Source of the DNA: Lichenicola sp050954785
GTDB lineage: Bacteria > Pseudomonadota > Alphaproteobacteria > Acetobacterales > Acetobacteraceae
Assembly: GCA_050954785.1 (NCBI GenBank)
Contig: JBPBQO010000108.1
Span: 62,001-126,000 of the forward strand
Length of the DNA: 64,000 bases
Reading direction: 5' to 3'
The position numbers were made by a program, and so were the translations under genes. The stretch's first letter is position 1. Every line of letters starts with the position of its first letter. The notes under the pieces were generated by a model. It ran no database searches and had not been told where the DNA came from. It saw nothing but the letters and a program-made list of their open reading frames with translations. Positions 8,152 through 16,219 of the stretch are shown in pieces.

Positions 8152-9395
8152 GCGCCACCCCGGATATCCTGACCTTCGGCTGTCGGCTGAACACCTACGA
8201 GAGCGAGGTGATGCGCAGCCACGCCAGCGGCCTCGACGACGTCATCATCGTCAACACCTGCGCGGTCACGTCCGAGGCCGAACGCCAGGCGCGGCAGGCG
8301 ATCCGGCGCGCGCATCGCGATCGTCCCGATGCCCGCATCGTCGTCACCGGTTGCGCGGCGCAGCTCGACCCCGCCGCCTGGAGTCTGCTGCCCGGCGTGG
8401 TCCGCGTGCTCGGCAACGAGGACAAGCTGCAGGCCGCGAGCTGGACCGAGGCAGCGCTCGGTTCCGGCAATGCGGTGTCCGACATCATGGCGGCGCGCGA
8501 AACGGCGGCGCATCTGGTCACCGAGTTCGTCGGACGCAGCCGCGCCTTCGTGCAGGTACAGCAGGGCTGCGATCATCGCTGCACCTTCTGCATCATCCCG
8601 TTCGGCCGTGGCCCGTCGCGCTCGGTACCGATCGGCGCGGTGGTGGAACAGGTCCGAACGCTGGTACGCAGTGGCTACCGCGAAGTGGTGCTGACCGGCG
8701 TCGACATCACCTCCTATGGCAGCGACCTGCCCGGCAAGCCGGCGCTGGGTCAGCTCGCCCGCCGGCTGCTGGCGCTGGTGCCGGAGCTGGAGCGGCTGCG
8801 GCTTTCCTCGCTCGACCCGGTCGAGATCGATGCCGACCTCTGGCTGCTGATCGAGCACGAGGAGCGGCTGATGCCGCATCTGCATCTGTCGCTGCAGGCA
8901 GGATCGGACCTGGTGCTCAAGCGGATGAAGCGCCGGCATCTGACCGACGACGCCGCGCGTGTGGTCGATAAGGCGCGGCGGCTGCGGCCGGGGATCGGCT
9001 TCGGCGCCGACCTCATCGCCGGCTTCCCGACCGAGGACGACGCGCTGTTCGAGGAGACGCTGGGCTTCGTCCGTGCGCACGCGCTGCCCTACCTGCACGT
9101 GTTCCCTTACAGCGAGCGCCCCGGCACCCCGGCCGCGCGCATGCCGGCGGTTCCGGTTCCGGTGCGTCGCGAGCGCGCCGGCCGGTTGCGAGAGGCGGGC
9201 GCTGCAAATGCCGAGGCGTTCCACCAGGGGTTTGCCGGGCAGGAATTGCGCGTGCTGCTGGAGACGCCCACGGGCGGCCATTCGGAACATTTCGCACCGG
9301 TGCGTTTCGAGCAGCCGGTGGGCGAGCCCGGTCAGGTGATCGCGGCGCGGGCAATGGCGCCGTCGGCCAAGGTGCTGATGGCGGAAAGGATCTAG
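8148..9395 (+). CDS. mtaB: tRNA t6A37 methylthiotransferase MtaB
   Basis: A 415-residue radical-SAM enzyme that adds the 2-methylthio group to N6-threonylcarbamoyladenosine at position 37 of ANN-decoding tRNAs. The N-terminal UPF0004 domain carries three cluster Cys residues (12, 38 and 69, in TFGCRLN, VNTCAV and VTGCAA). The radical SAM CxxxCxxC motif is at 141-148 (CDHRCTFC). The C-terminus is a TRAM-like segment. ATG at 8148 overlaps the dapF stop by four bases. The GCRLNTYES motif distinguishes MtaB from MiaB. Confidence 0.95.
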   Translation: MSATPDILTFGCRLNTYESEVMRSHASGLDDVIIVNTCAVTSEAERQARQAIRRAHRDRPDARIVVTGCAAQLDPAAWSLLPGVVRVLGNEDKLQAASWTEAALGSGNAVSDIMAARETAAHLVTEFVGRSRAFVQVQQGCDHRCTFCIIPFGRGPSRSVPIGAVVEQVRTLVRSGYREVVLTGVDITSYGSDLPGKPALGQLARRLLALVPELERLRLSSLDPVEIDADLWLLIEHEERLMPHLHLSLQAGSDLVLKRMKRRHLTDDAARVVDKARRLRPGIGFGADLIAGFPTEDDALFEETLGFVRAHALPYLHVFPYSERPGTPAARMPAVPVPVRRERAGRLREAGAANAEAFHQGFAGQELRVLLETPTGGHSEHFAPVRFEQPVGEPGQVIAARAMAPSAKVLMAERI

Positions 9396-9399
9396 ACCG

Positions 9400-10338
9400 A
9401 TGGCGATGGGTTTCTTCAACCGGCTCAAGGAAGGCCTGTCGCGCAGCACGCAGAAGCTCGGCAGCAACCTCACTGCCGTGTTCGCCAAACGGGAGCTGGA
9501 CGAGGAGGCGCTCGGCGAACTCGAGGAATTGCTGGTCGCCGCCGATCTCGGACCTGCCGTCGCCGGCCGCATCATCGACGAGTTCCGTCGCACCCGGTTC
9601 GGCCGCGAGGTGACCGACGAGGAAGTGCGCGTGGCCCTTTCTGCGGAAATCGCCCGCGTGCTGGAGCCGGTGGCGATCCCGTTCGTGCCGAACCCCGCAT
9701 GCAAGCCGCATGTCGTGCTGGTGGTCGGCGTCAACGGCACCGGCAAGACCACGACCATCGGCAAGATGGCGCTGCAGTTCGGTCGTCAGGGGGTGAAAAC
9801 CATCCTGGTCGCCGGGGACACGTTCCGCGCCGCCGCTGTCGAGCAGTTGCAGATCTGGGGCGAGCGCGTCGGTGCGCCGGTGATTTTCGGCCCGCCGAAT
9901 TCCGACGCGGCCGGCCTGGCATTCGAGGCGCTCAAGAAGGCGCGCGCCGAGAATGCCGACCTGCTGCTGATCGATACCGCCGGCCGGCTGCACAACAAGG
10001 GCGCGCTGATGGAGGAACTCGCCAAGATCATCCGCGTGCTGCGCAAGTTCGACGAGACCGCGCCGCACTCGGTGATCCTGGTGCTGGACGCGACCACCGG
10101 CCAGAACGCGATCGAGCAGGTGCGCGTGTTCAAGGAACTGGTCGCGGTGACCGGGCTGGTCGTCACCAAGCTCGACGGCAGCGCACGTGGCGGCATCGTC
10201 GTGGCACTGGCGGAAACGTTCGGCCTGCCGCTGCATGCGGTCGGTGTCGGCGAAACGGCCGAGGATCTGCGTCCGTTCTCGGCATCCGAGTTCGCCCGCG
10301 GGCTGGTCGGCGATTCCGTCAAGCTCGCCGGCAACTGA
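9400..10338 (+). CDS. ftsY: Signal recognition particle receptor FtsY
   Basis: A 312-residue SRP GTPase that docks the SRP-ribosome complex at the inner membrane. It has the N-domain helices (~1-85) and an NG-domain with P-loop GVNGTGKTT (110-118), DTFRAAAVEQL, DTAGRLHNK and TKLDGSARGG. The acidic A-domain of enterobacterial FtsY is absent, and a short amphipathic N-terminus (MGFFNRLKEGL) probably serves as the membrane anchor, as in many alphaproteobacteria. It follows mtaB by four bases and ends 12 bases from the convergent uxuA. Confidence 0.98.
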   Translation: MAMGFFNRLKEGLSRSTQKLGSNLTAVFAKRELDEEALGELEELLVAADLGPAVAGRIIDEFRRTRFGREVTDEEVRVALSAEIARVLEPVAIPFVPNPACKPHVVLVVGVNGTGKTTTIGKMALQFGRQGVKTILVAGDTFRAAAVEQLQIWGERVGAPVIFGPPNSDAAGLAFEALKKARAENADLLLIDTAGRLHNKGALMEELAKIIRVLRKFDETAPHSVILVLDATTGQNAIEQVRVFKELVAVTGLVVTKLDGSARGGIVVALAETFGLPLHAVGVGETAEDLRPFSASEFARGLVGDSVKLAGN

Positions 10339-10350
10339 CCGACGCCGGGA

Positions 10351-11529
10351 TCAGGCCGGCAGAAGCCGGTCGACTGCAGCCATCACGCCCCTGAGTTCGG
10401 CAAGACCCTTCAGCCGGCCGATGCAGGAATAGCCTGGATTGACGGTCTTGTTGATGTCGTCGAGCAGCAAGTGGCCGTGGTCCGGACGCATCGGGATCGG
10501 GGCATGGTCGCCGGCCTGAATGCGGCGTCGCTCCTCGCGCGTGAGGCTGGAAATCAACCCGACCATGTCGACGTCGCCGCCCAGATGGTCGGACTCCATG
10601 AACGAACCATCCGGGTCGCGAACGACATTGCGCAGATGCGCGAAATTGATGCGCGGCCCGAACTCGTTCGCGAGTGCCACCGGATCGTTGTCCTTGCGTG
10701 ACCCGTAGGAACCGGCACAGAGGGTGAGGCCGTTGGCGACATGGTCTACCGCATCGACGATGAATCGTGCGTCCGAGGCGGTCGAGACGATCCGCGGCAG
10801 CCCGAACAGCGAGAACGGCGGATCGTCCGGGTGGATGGCCAGCTTCACGCCGACATCCTCGGCGACCGGAACCACTTCCTCGAGGAACGCCACGAGGTTC
10901 CGGCGCATGTCGTCCGGGGTGATGCCGGCGAATTCGGAGATGCTCGCCCGGATACCCTCCCGCGTATGGCTGTCCTCGCCGCCGGGCAGGCCGGTGATGA
11001 TGGTCCGCTCGAGCGTTGCGATACGGGCTTCGTCCATCATCGAGATCCGTCGCCGTGCCTCGTCGAGCAGAGGGGGGGCGTAGTCGCGGTCGGCACCGAG
11101 CCGTTTCAGCACATGGATGTCGTAGGCAACGAAGTCGGCCATGTCGAAACGAAGCGCCAGTCCGCCGGCCTTGGTCGGATGGCGGAGATCGGTTCGCGTC
11201 CAGTCGACCACCGGCATGAAATTGTAGCAGACGACCGGCACCCCGGCGCGTCCGAGATTGGCCAGGCTGTCCTTCCACGCATCGATGAAGCGGCGGCTCG
11301 CTCCGTTGCCCAGCTTGATCGAGGCGTGCACCGGGATCGACTCGCATACCGACCAGTCGAAGCCTGCCGCCTTCAACAGGCCGATCCGCTGCTCGATGTC
11401 GGCAGCACTCCAGGCTCGACCATCATAGATGTGGTGCAGCGCCGTCACGATGCCTTCGACGCCGGCCTGGCGGGCATCGCCCAGCGTTACCGGATCGTTC
11501 GGTCCGAACCAGCGCCATGTCTGAAGCAT
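10351..11529 (-). CDS. uxuA: Mannonate dehydratase
   Basis: Dehydrates D-mannonate to 2-keto-3-deoxy-D-gluconate in hexuronate catabolism. The 392-residue protein has the UxuA N-terminus MLQTWRWFGPND, the conserved KLAIHPDDPP and the C-terminal MRPDHGHLL, whose Cys, His and Asp positions bind the metal in this family. ATG at 11529 is preceded by AAAAGGGGA as Shine-Dalgarno sequence. This lies within a small inverted repeat (TCCCCT-TTT-AGGGGA, 11535-11549) that could sequester it. The gene is divergent from a GntR-family regulator, which probably controls it. Confidence 0.97.
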   Translation of the reverse strand: MLQTWRWFGPNDPVTLGDARQAGVEGIVTALHHIYDGRAWSAADIEQRIGLLKAAGFDWSVCESIPVHASIKLGNGASRRFIDAWKDSLANLGRAGVPVVCYNFMPVVDWTRTDLRHPTKAGGLALRFDMADFVAYDIHVLKRLGADRDYAPPLLDEARRRISMMDEARIATLERTIITGLPGGEDSHTREGIRASISEFAGITPDDMRRNLVAFLEEVVPVAEDVGVKLAIHPDDPPFSLFGLPRIVSTASDARFIVDAVDHVANGLTLCAGSYGSRKDNDPVALANEFGPRINFAHLRNVVRDPDGSFMESDHLGGDVDMVGLISSLTREERRRIQAGDHAPIPMRPDHGHLLLDDINKTVNPGYSCIGRLKGLAELRGVMAAVDRLLPA

Positions 11530-11682
11530 ATGGATCCCCTTTTAGGGGACAACATATGAGAATCCGCTCGCTGGCAACCATGGCTGGCCCACCAGTTCAG
11601 TATATCATCCCATAATATGGTTGTCCGAGGTCGGGGTGGCTGCTAGTCAGGACGGCATGATGCACACCGGCGGCCATCTTCA
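11530..11682. promoter_or_regulatory. uxuA/gntR divergent control region
   Basis: The intergenic region contains GGACAACATAT (11547-11557) and its near-perfect inverse ATATGGTTGTCC (11615-11626), about 70 bases apart. A perfect palindrome CCATA-A-TATGG (11610-11620) overlaps the second copy. Such paired inverted sites between a catabolic gene and a divergent GntR/FCD regulator are typical of operators. A second inverted repeat at 11535-11549 sits on the uxuA ribosome binding site. The link to the GntR protein is inferred from position. Confidence 0.5.
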
Positions 11683-12399
11683 GTGAGCCAGGCGAGCGAC
11701 CAGACTATCGAGCGAGAGCCAGCGTCGGCCGTCGACGTTGCCGTCACCCGGATCCGGACGTTGATCAGGGCGCGGAAGCTCGGCATCGGTGACGTTCTTC
11801 CGTCTGAGGCCGAACTTGCAGTCATGTTCGCCACTGGCCGCAACACTATCCGCGAGGCGGTCCGGACTCTGAAGGCATACGGTCTCGTCGAATCTCGCCA
11901 GAAGGTCGGCGCGATCATTACCGATGGCCGGCAGGTGGCGATGACCGACCTGTTCGCCTTCGCCATGGATATTTCGGCTGACAGCTTTCAGGACATCCAG
12001 GGTTTTCGCAGGCTGACCGAGATGAATCTGGGGGAAACCCTGATCAGTCGGATCACCGATGAGGAACTCGATGCGATGGCCGAAATCAATCGGGCGATGG
12101 AAGCCACGCATGAGGCCGACCGCGCGTCCGAGCTCGATTTCCGCTTTCATCAGGCCCTGGTCGATGCGGCGGGAAATCGTACCCTGTCCGAAATCTACGG
12201 AATGCTACGTCCGGTGATCCGTCGCCTGATGAAGACCGGAAAATCCCGGCGCGACGCTCTCCATGCGGCAGCCGGCGATCACCGGGACATTCTCGACGCA
12301 CTCCGTCACAAGGACCGGATTGCCTACGCCCATTACATGAACAGGCATCTTCAGGCCGGCCTTGAATACATCGACGATACGCCGGACGCTGAAACCTAG
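11683..12399 (+). CDS. GntR-family (FadR/FCD) transcriptional regulator
   Basis: A 238-residue regulator. The N-terminal winged helix-turn-helix (~18-85) contains the GntR signature LPSEAELAVMFATGRNTIREAVRTLKAYGLVE. The C-terminal helical FCD domain (~100-225) has LDFRFHQALVDAAGNR and a later AGDHRDILDAL, whose His residues commonly bind a metal or sugar acid. Start is GTG at 11683 without an obvious Shine-Dalgarno sequence; it gives a normal-length N-terminus. Being divergent from uxuA and upstream of sugar dehydrogenases, it is probably the local sugar-acid repressor, analogous to UxuR/ExuR. The effector is unknown. Confidence 0.92.
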   Translation: MSQASDQTIEREPASAVDVAVTRIRTLIRARKLGIGDVLPSEAELAVMFATGRNTIREAVRTLKAYGLVESRQKVGAIITDGRQVAMTDLFAFAMDISADSFQDIQGFRRLTEMNLGETLISRITDEELDAMAEINRAMEATHEADRASELDFRFHQALVDAAGNRTLSEIYGMLRPVIRRLMKTGKSRRDALHAAAGDHRDILDALRHKDRIAYAHYMNRHLQAGLEYIDDTPDAET

Positions 12400-12419
12400 A
12401 CCAGAACTCGGGGAACAGG

Positions 12420-13205
12420 ATGGACGATTTCACGGGGAAGGTCGCACTGGTGACCGGCACGAGCGGCATCGGTCGGGCGGTGGCACTTCGCCTGGCGCGT
12501 GGCGGTGCGCATGTCGTGGCACTCGGCATAGACGAGGCCTACAACGACGCGCTGGCGACCGTGGCGACGGCGTCCGCCCTGTCGCTCGTCACCCGGCGCA
12601 CGGATGTCTCGGAAGCACCCGAGGTCGAGGCGGCGGTCGAAGCCACGGTCGAGCGTTTCGGCGGCCTCGACATCATCGTCAATTCTGCCGCCGTGCATCC
12701 GTATGGCGATCTGGTCTCGACGTCGCCTGAGATGTTCATGCACTGCCTGAAGGTCAATGTCGGCTCGATCCACCTGACCGCGCATTTCGGCGTGCCGATG
12801 ATGCGCAGGCGCGGTGGCGGCGTGATCGTCAACATGGCGAGCGTACAGGGTTTCAATTGCCAACCGGGCGTCGCAGCCTATGTCGCGTCGAAGGGTGCCA
12901 TCCATGCTCTCACCCGCGCGATGGCACTGGACTACGCCCGTGACCGGATCAGGGTCGTTTCCATCAGCCCCGGTTCGGTGCGAACGCCCATCCTGGAACT
13001 CGCCGCCCGCACCTTCAACGGGCCGGACGCGGATATCGATGCGGTGTTCGCACGCTTCGGCGAGGCCCATCCGATCGGCCGGATCGGCGAGCCGGAAGAG
13101 GTCGCGGAACTCGCAGCCTTCCTCGCCTCCGACAAGGCCGGTTTCATCACCGGCTCCGACCACCGGATCGATGGGGGCCTCACCGCCGCCAACGCCGTCC
13201 ACTGA
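12420..13205 (+). CDS. SDR-family dehydrogenase
   Basis: A 261-residue classical short-chain dehydrogenase/reductase. It has the NAD(P)-binding TGTSGIGRA (~13-21), a structural NSAAV, catalytic Ser in VNMASVQG, the YVASK catalytic Tyr-Lys pair, and the C-terminal GFITGSDHRIDGG that is typical of sugar-type SDRs. It lies 20 bases downstream of the GntR gene with a GGGGA ribosome binding site, so it is probably co-transcribed. Context suggests oxidation or reduction of a sugar acid (fructuronate reductase-like function is possible, as no UxuB is present). The substrate cannot be read from sequence. Its stop codon touches the first base of the MITE-like element. Confidence 0.9.
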   Translation: MDDFTGKVALVTGTSGIGRAVALRLARGGAHVVALGIDEAYNDALATVATASALSLVTRRTDVSEAPEVEAAVEATVERFGGLDIIVNSAAVHPYGDLVSTSPEMFMHCLKVNVGSIHLTAHFGVPMMRRRGGGVIVNMASVQGFNCQPGVAAYVASKGAIHALTRAMALDYARDRIRVVSISPGSVRTPILELAARTFNGPDADIDAVFARFGEAHPIGRIGEPEEVAELAAFLASDKAGFITGSDHRIDGGLTAANAVH

Positions 13206-13367
13206 GAGACCGTCTGATAATGCTACCAGGCCGGCGAGCCGACGCGGCACTCTGCGCTTCCGGTGCTCACGGCCCAACGGCCGCTCCGCTCCGGTTCTCG
13301 ATTGCCACGACGGGCGCTCCCATAGAGGGAGCTCTCACTCGGCCTAGCGCATTCTCAAACGGTCTCT
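13205..13367. mobile_element. MITE-like element with 19-bp terminal inverted repeats
   Basis: The left end AGAGACCGTCTGATAATGC (13205-13223) matches the reverse complement of the right end (13349-13367) at 17 of 19 positions, with the inverted repeat starting AGAGACCGT. The 163-base segment has no coding capacity. The end sequence resembles IS5-superfamily termini in style, so this is probably a non-autonomous derivative of a transposon. A target duplication is not obvious. It separates the first SDR gene from the lyxose isomerase-like gene and starts exactly at the SDR stop codon. No second copy was noticed in the window. Confidence 0.55.
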
Positions 13368-13386
13368 GCACCTGTGGAGGAAGATA

Positions 13387-14115
13387 GTGAAAAGATCTGT
13401 ACTGAATACGATTATTGCTCGGGCCGAAGAGGATTTTGGGCGGGCGGGGTTTTATCTTCCGGCTTTTGGGAGGTGGGGCCTTGAGGATTGGCAGGCCGGG
13501 CAACGGTATGGGGACCTGATACGGGGCTGCGGGCTGGGGTGGGACGTCACCGATTTCGGTGGGGGACGCTTCGATGCGGAGGGGCTGCTGCTGTTCACGG
13601 TGCGCAACGGCATCCTGGGAAGCACGGACGCGGGCAACCGGCCCTATGCCGAGAAGATCATGATTTCCCGGCAGGACCAGATGACGCCGCTGCACCGTCA
13701 TGTCCAGAAGGTGGAGGATATCATCAACAGGTTTCCGCTTTCTCCGAATGCCAAACTGGCGATCAGGCTTTTCGGCATGCGCGATGATGGCAGCGTCGAT
13801 GAAGAAAGCAGCCTGGTGGCGCATCTCGACGGCGAGGCCAGGGAAGTAGCGGCGGGAACCGTGCTGCTGCTCGCTCCGGGTGAAAGCATCACGCTGTTTC
13901 CGGGGACATACCATGCGTTCTGGGGCGAGGGGGGCGGGGTCGTCGTCGGCGAGGTCTCGACCGTCAATGACGACAAGGCCGACAATTTCTTCGCAACCCC
14001 ACTGGCCCGTTTCACCAGCATCGAGGAGGACGCGATCCCATATCGCCTGCTGGTGAACGACTATGACACCACGAGTCTGATGCAACCGGGTTCCGGAGGA
14101 ACGGTCGGACGATGA
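13387..14115 (+). CDS. D-lyxose ketol-isomerase family cupin
   Basis: A 242-residue protein of the D-lyxose isomerase family (DUF1498, as in E. coli YdaE), which interconverts D-lyxose and D-xylulose, or D-mannose and D-fructose. The cupin metal site is visible as MTPLHRHVQKVEDIIN (His, His, Glu), with a later FPGTYHAFWG. Start is GTG at 13387 with GGAGGAAG just upstream. The first third uses unusual codons for this genome (runs of GGG, GTT, TTT and ATT), suggesting recent acquisition. It overlaps the following SDR gene (ATGA). Substrate preference within the family varies, so the exact reaction is uncertain. Confidence 0.88.
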   Translation: MKRSVLNTIIARAEEDFGRAGFYLPAFGRWGLEDWQAGQRYGDLIRGCGLGWDVTDFGGGRFDAEGLLLFTVRNGILGSTDAGNRPYAEKIMISRQDQMTPLHRHVQKVEDIINRFPLSPNAKLAIRLFGMRDDGSVDEESSLVAHLDGEAREVAAGTVLLLAPGESITLFPGTYHAFWGEGGGVVVGEVSTVNDDKADNFFATPLARFTSIEEDAIPYRLLVNDYDTTSLMQPGSGGTVGR

Positions 14116-14882
14116 TCGGCAACAACGAGACGGCGCAGCCCATGACGCCACAACGCCTGACCGGGCGCCGCGCGCTGGTCACGGCGGCGGCACAGGGGAT
14201 CGGCAGGGCTACCGCGCTGCGGCTTGCGGAGGAGGGCGCCCTCGTCGTCGCAGCCGACATCAACGCCGGCAAGCTTGCCGAACTGACCCATCCCAACATC
14301 CGGACGCATGCGTTCGACGCGTCCGACCCCGGGCAGATCGAAAGCGTCCTGGCGGACCTGCTGCCGTTCGACATCGTGGTGAACTGCGTCGGCTGGGTTC
14401 ATCAGGGAACGATCCTGGATGCTACGCCGCAGGATTGGGACCGGTCGTTCGCACTCAACGTCGGCTCGATCTTTCACGTGACGCGCGCGGTGCTGCCGGC
14501 GATGCTGGCGGCAGGCCACGGAAACATCATCAACATCGCGTCGATCGCATCCTCGGTGAAGGGTTTCCAGAACCGTGCCGCCTACGGTGCATCGAAAGCC
14601 GCCGTGATCGGATTGACCAAGTCGATCGCCGCCGATTTCATCGGCAAGGGCATACGCTGCAATGCCATCTGCCCCGGCACCGTTGCCTCCCCTTCGCTCG
14701 AGGAACGCATTGCCGCCAACGCCGATCCGGAGGCCGCCCGTGCGCAGTTCATCGCGCGCCAGCCGATGGGCCGTCTCGGCACGCCGGAAGAAATCGCCGG
14801 ACTGGTGGCCTATCTCGCCACCGACGAGAGCGCGTTCATGACCGGTTCCAGCGTCATCCTGGACGGTGGCGCAACCAATTGA
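14112..14882 (+). CDS. SDR-family dehydrogenase, 3-hydroxybutyrate / ketodeoxyfuconate dehydrogenase-like
   Basis: A 256-residue SDR with cofactor motif TAAAQGIGRA, structural VNCVGWVHQGTILD, catalytic NIASIASSVKGFQNRAAYGASK (Ser, Tyr, Lys) and GIRCNAICPGTVASPSL. This wording resembles the BDH2-type 3-hydroxybutyrate dehydrogenases and the 2-keto-3-deoxy-L-fuconate dehydrogenases of sugar-acid pathways. The ATG overlaps the stop of the lyxose isomerase-like gene (ATGA). A second in-frame Met at codon 11 is possible. Being coupled to a sugar isomerase and near uxuA, a sugar-derived substrate is likelier than hydroxybutyrate. Confidence 0.88.
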   Translation: MIGNNETAQPMTPQRLTGRRALVTAAAQGIGRATALRLAEEGALVVAADINAGKLAELTHPNIRTHAFDASDPGQIESVLADLLPFDIVVNCVGWVHQGTILDATPQDWDRSFALNVGSIFHVTRAVLPAMLAAGHGNIINIASIASSVKGFQNRAAYGASKAAVIGLTKSIAADFIGKGIRCNAICPGTVASPSLEERIAANADPEAARAQFIARQPMGRLGTPEEIAGLVAYLATDESAFMTGSSVILDGGATN

Positions 14883-14963
14883 AGCCGACGCGGCCTGGGC
14901 GACATGTCAATATCGAGTCTTGCAGGTCTGTCAGCGAGTTTCTACTGATTTTCAGGAAAGAGC

Positions 14964-15524
14964 CTATGTCCGTCGAAAACAATCGATGGAATGGTCGTCG
15001 ACGATGCCGACAGCCTGGATGAAGGCATGGACGATCGTCGGTCCGACGAACTTGAAGCCGCGCCGCTTCATCTCCCTGGACATCCGTTCGGACAGGGGTG
15101 AAACGGTGGCCAGGCTGTGTCCGTCACCCTGTATTACTTTGCCATTGGTAAACGACCAGCAGAAATCATCGAAGCTCTCACCACGGGCCTGCATGTCGCA
15201 GAAGATCCGGGCGCCATCGATCGTTGCCTGGATCGTGGCGCGAGCGCGAATGATACCGGCATCGGCCATGAGGCGCGCAATATCGGTCTCATCGAAATCG
15301 GAAACCGTTTCGGGATCGAAACCGGCGAAGGCTGCGCGGAATGCCTCGCGTTTGCGCAGGACAGTGATCCAGGCCAGTCCGGCCTGAAACCCTTCGAGCA
15401 TCAGCATCTCCCACAACATGCGGGAATCATGCTGTGGAACGCCCCATTCCTCATCATGATAGGAGTGCATCGCTGCACTGGCTTGTGCCCAGCTGCAGCG
15501 ATGATTATTGGTCACAGCCGTCAC
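14964..15524 (-). CDS. tag: DNA-3-methyladenine glycosylase I
   Basis: Removes 3-methyladenine from alkylated DNA. The 186-residue protein has the family N-terminus (Cys10, then YHDEEWGVP) and the C-terminal HSIDCF. Cys10, His23, His178 and Cys182 match the structural zinc site of Tag. The core has MLMLEGFQAGLAWITVLRKR and VGPTIVHAFIQAVG. Start is GTG at 15524; a GTG four codons in is possible. It is convergent with the SDR gene and stands alone. Confidence 0.96.
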   Translation of the reverse strand: MTAVTNNHRCSWAQASAAMHSYHDEEWGVPQHDSRMLWEMLMLEGFQAGLAWITVLRKREAFRAAFAGFDPETVSDFDETDIARLMADAGIIRARATIQATIDGARIFCDMQARGESFDDFCWSFTNGKVIQGDGHSLATVSPLSERMSREMKRRGFKFVGPTIVHAFIQAVGIVDDHSIDCFRRT

Positions 15525-15593
15525 GGCCGGTCGAGAGCTGCATTCATTATCGGACTATACGGGATGCAGCCGGCGAGTGCGAAACGGCCGTTC

Positions 15594-16097
15594 TTACAGC
15601 AGCCGCCAGGTCACCACGACGCGACGGTTCGCGGCAGCGGACGGGTCGGACGAGTTCGCCGGATCCGATGCGCCCAAAGCCTGCAGCAGCAGGCGATCGG
15701 CCGGAATTCCGCGTGCCACAAGCGCCTTCTTCACGATCTGCGCACGTCGCGCCGACAGTAACAGGTTATGGTATTCGTCGCCGGTATTGTCGGAATAACC
15801 GGTGGTGAACATCAGCACCGGATTCGCATCGCGAAACAGCCGCGCGGCGAGGTCGAGTTGCTTGGCAGCCTCGGGCGTCAGCCTGGACCCTCCGTGCGGG
15901 AAGACGATCTCGATCTTGTCGTTGGCGACCGCCTTCACTTCCTGGCCGGCACTTGGCTTGGTCACCAGCGGAACGTCGGGCGGCGCCTGCACGGCGGCGG
16001 CAGCCTGGTTGTTGCCGGGTGCCGGATGGGCGCAGGCCGACAGCGAGGCGATGACCAGTAGGGCCGGACCGATGCGCAAGAGCGCGGAATTCTTCAT
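15594..16097 (-). CDS. OmpA-family peptidoglycan-binding lipoprotein
   Basis: A 167-residue protein. ATG at 16097 opens a lipoprotein signal with lipobox ASLSAC, then a Pro/Ala linker and a C-terminal OmpA-like domain (~60-167). Its typical elements are FPHGGSRLTPEAAKQLDLAA, TGYSDNTGDEYHNLLLSARRA and RLLLQALGASDP. This is the Pal/OmpA fold that binds diaminopimelate in peptidoglycan. It should be anchored in the outer membrane and tie it to the wall. No tol genes are nearby, so it is probably not the main Pal. It is divergent from the Sel1 gene. Confidence 0.9.
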   Translation of the reverse strand: MKNSALLRIGPALLVIASLSACAHPAPGNNQAAAAVQAPPDVPLVTKPSAGQEVKAVANDKIEIVFPHGGSRLTPEAAKQLDLAARLFRDANPVLMFTTGYSDNTGDEYHNLLLSARRAQIVKKALVARGIPADRLLLQALGASDPANSSDPSAAANRRVVVTWRLL

Positions 16098-16148
16098 GAT
16101 GATCGACAACCTCTCTGAAAATTCACGAGCGACTTGGCGATCAGCGCG

Positions 16149-16167
16149 GAAACGAACAGATCGTTTC
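16149..16167. promoter_or_regulatory. Inverted repeat between the OmpA-like and Sel1 genes
   Basis: GAAACGA-ACAGA-TCGTTTC is a perfect 7-bp inverted repeat with a 5-base spacer, centred in the 122-base divergent gap. Its size and position fit an operator for a dimeric regulator controlling one or both genes; no regulator gene is adjacent. Confidence 0.4.
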
Positions 16168-16219
16168 ACGTTGGTCATGGACTTACACAGTCTTGTGTAT
16201 TTTTTTGGAATGGTCTCCT

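Noticed and set aside
8142..10236. Long minus-strand frames opposite mtaB and ftsY
   Set aside because: They mirror two well-supported genes and lack motifs or initiation signals.
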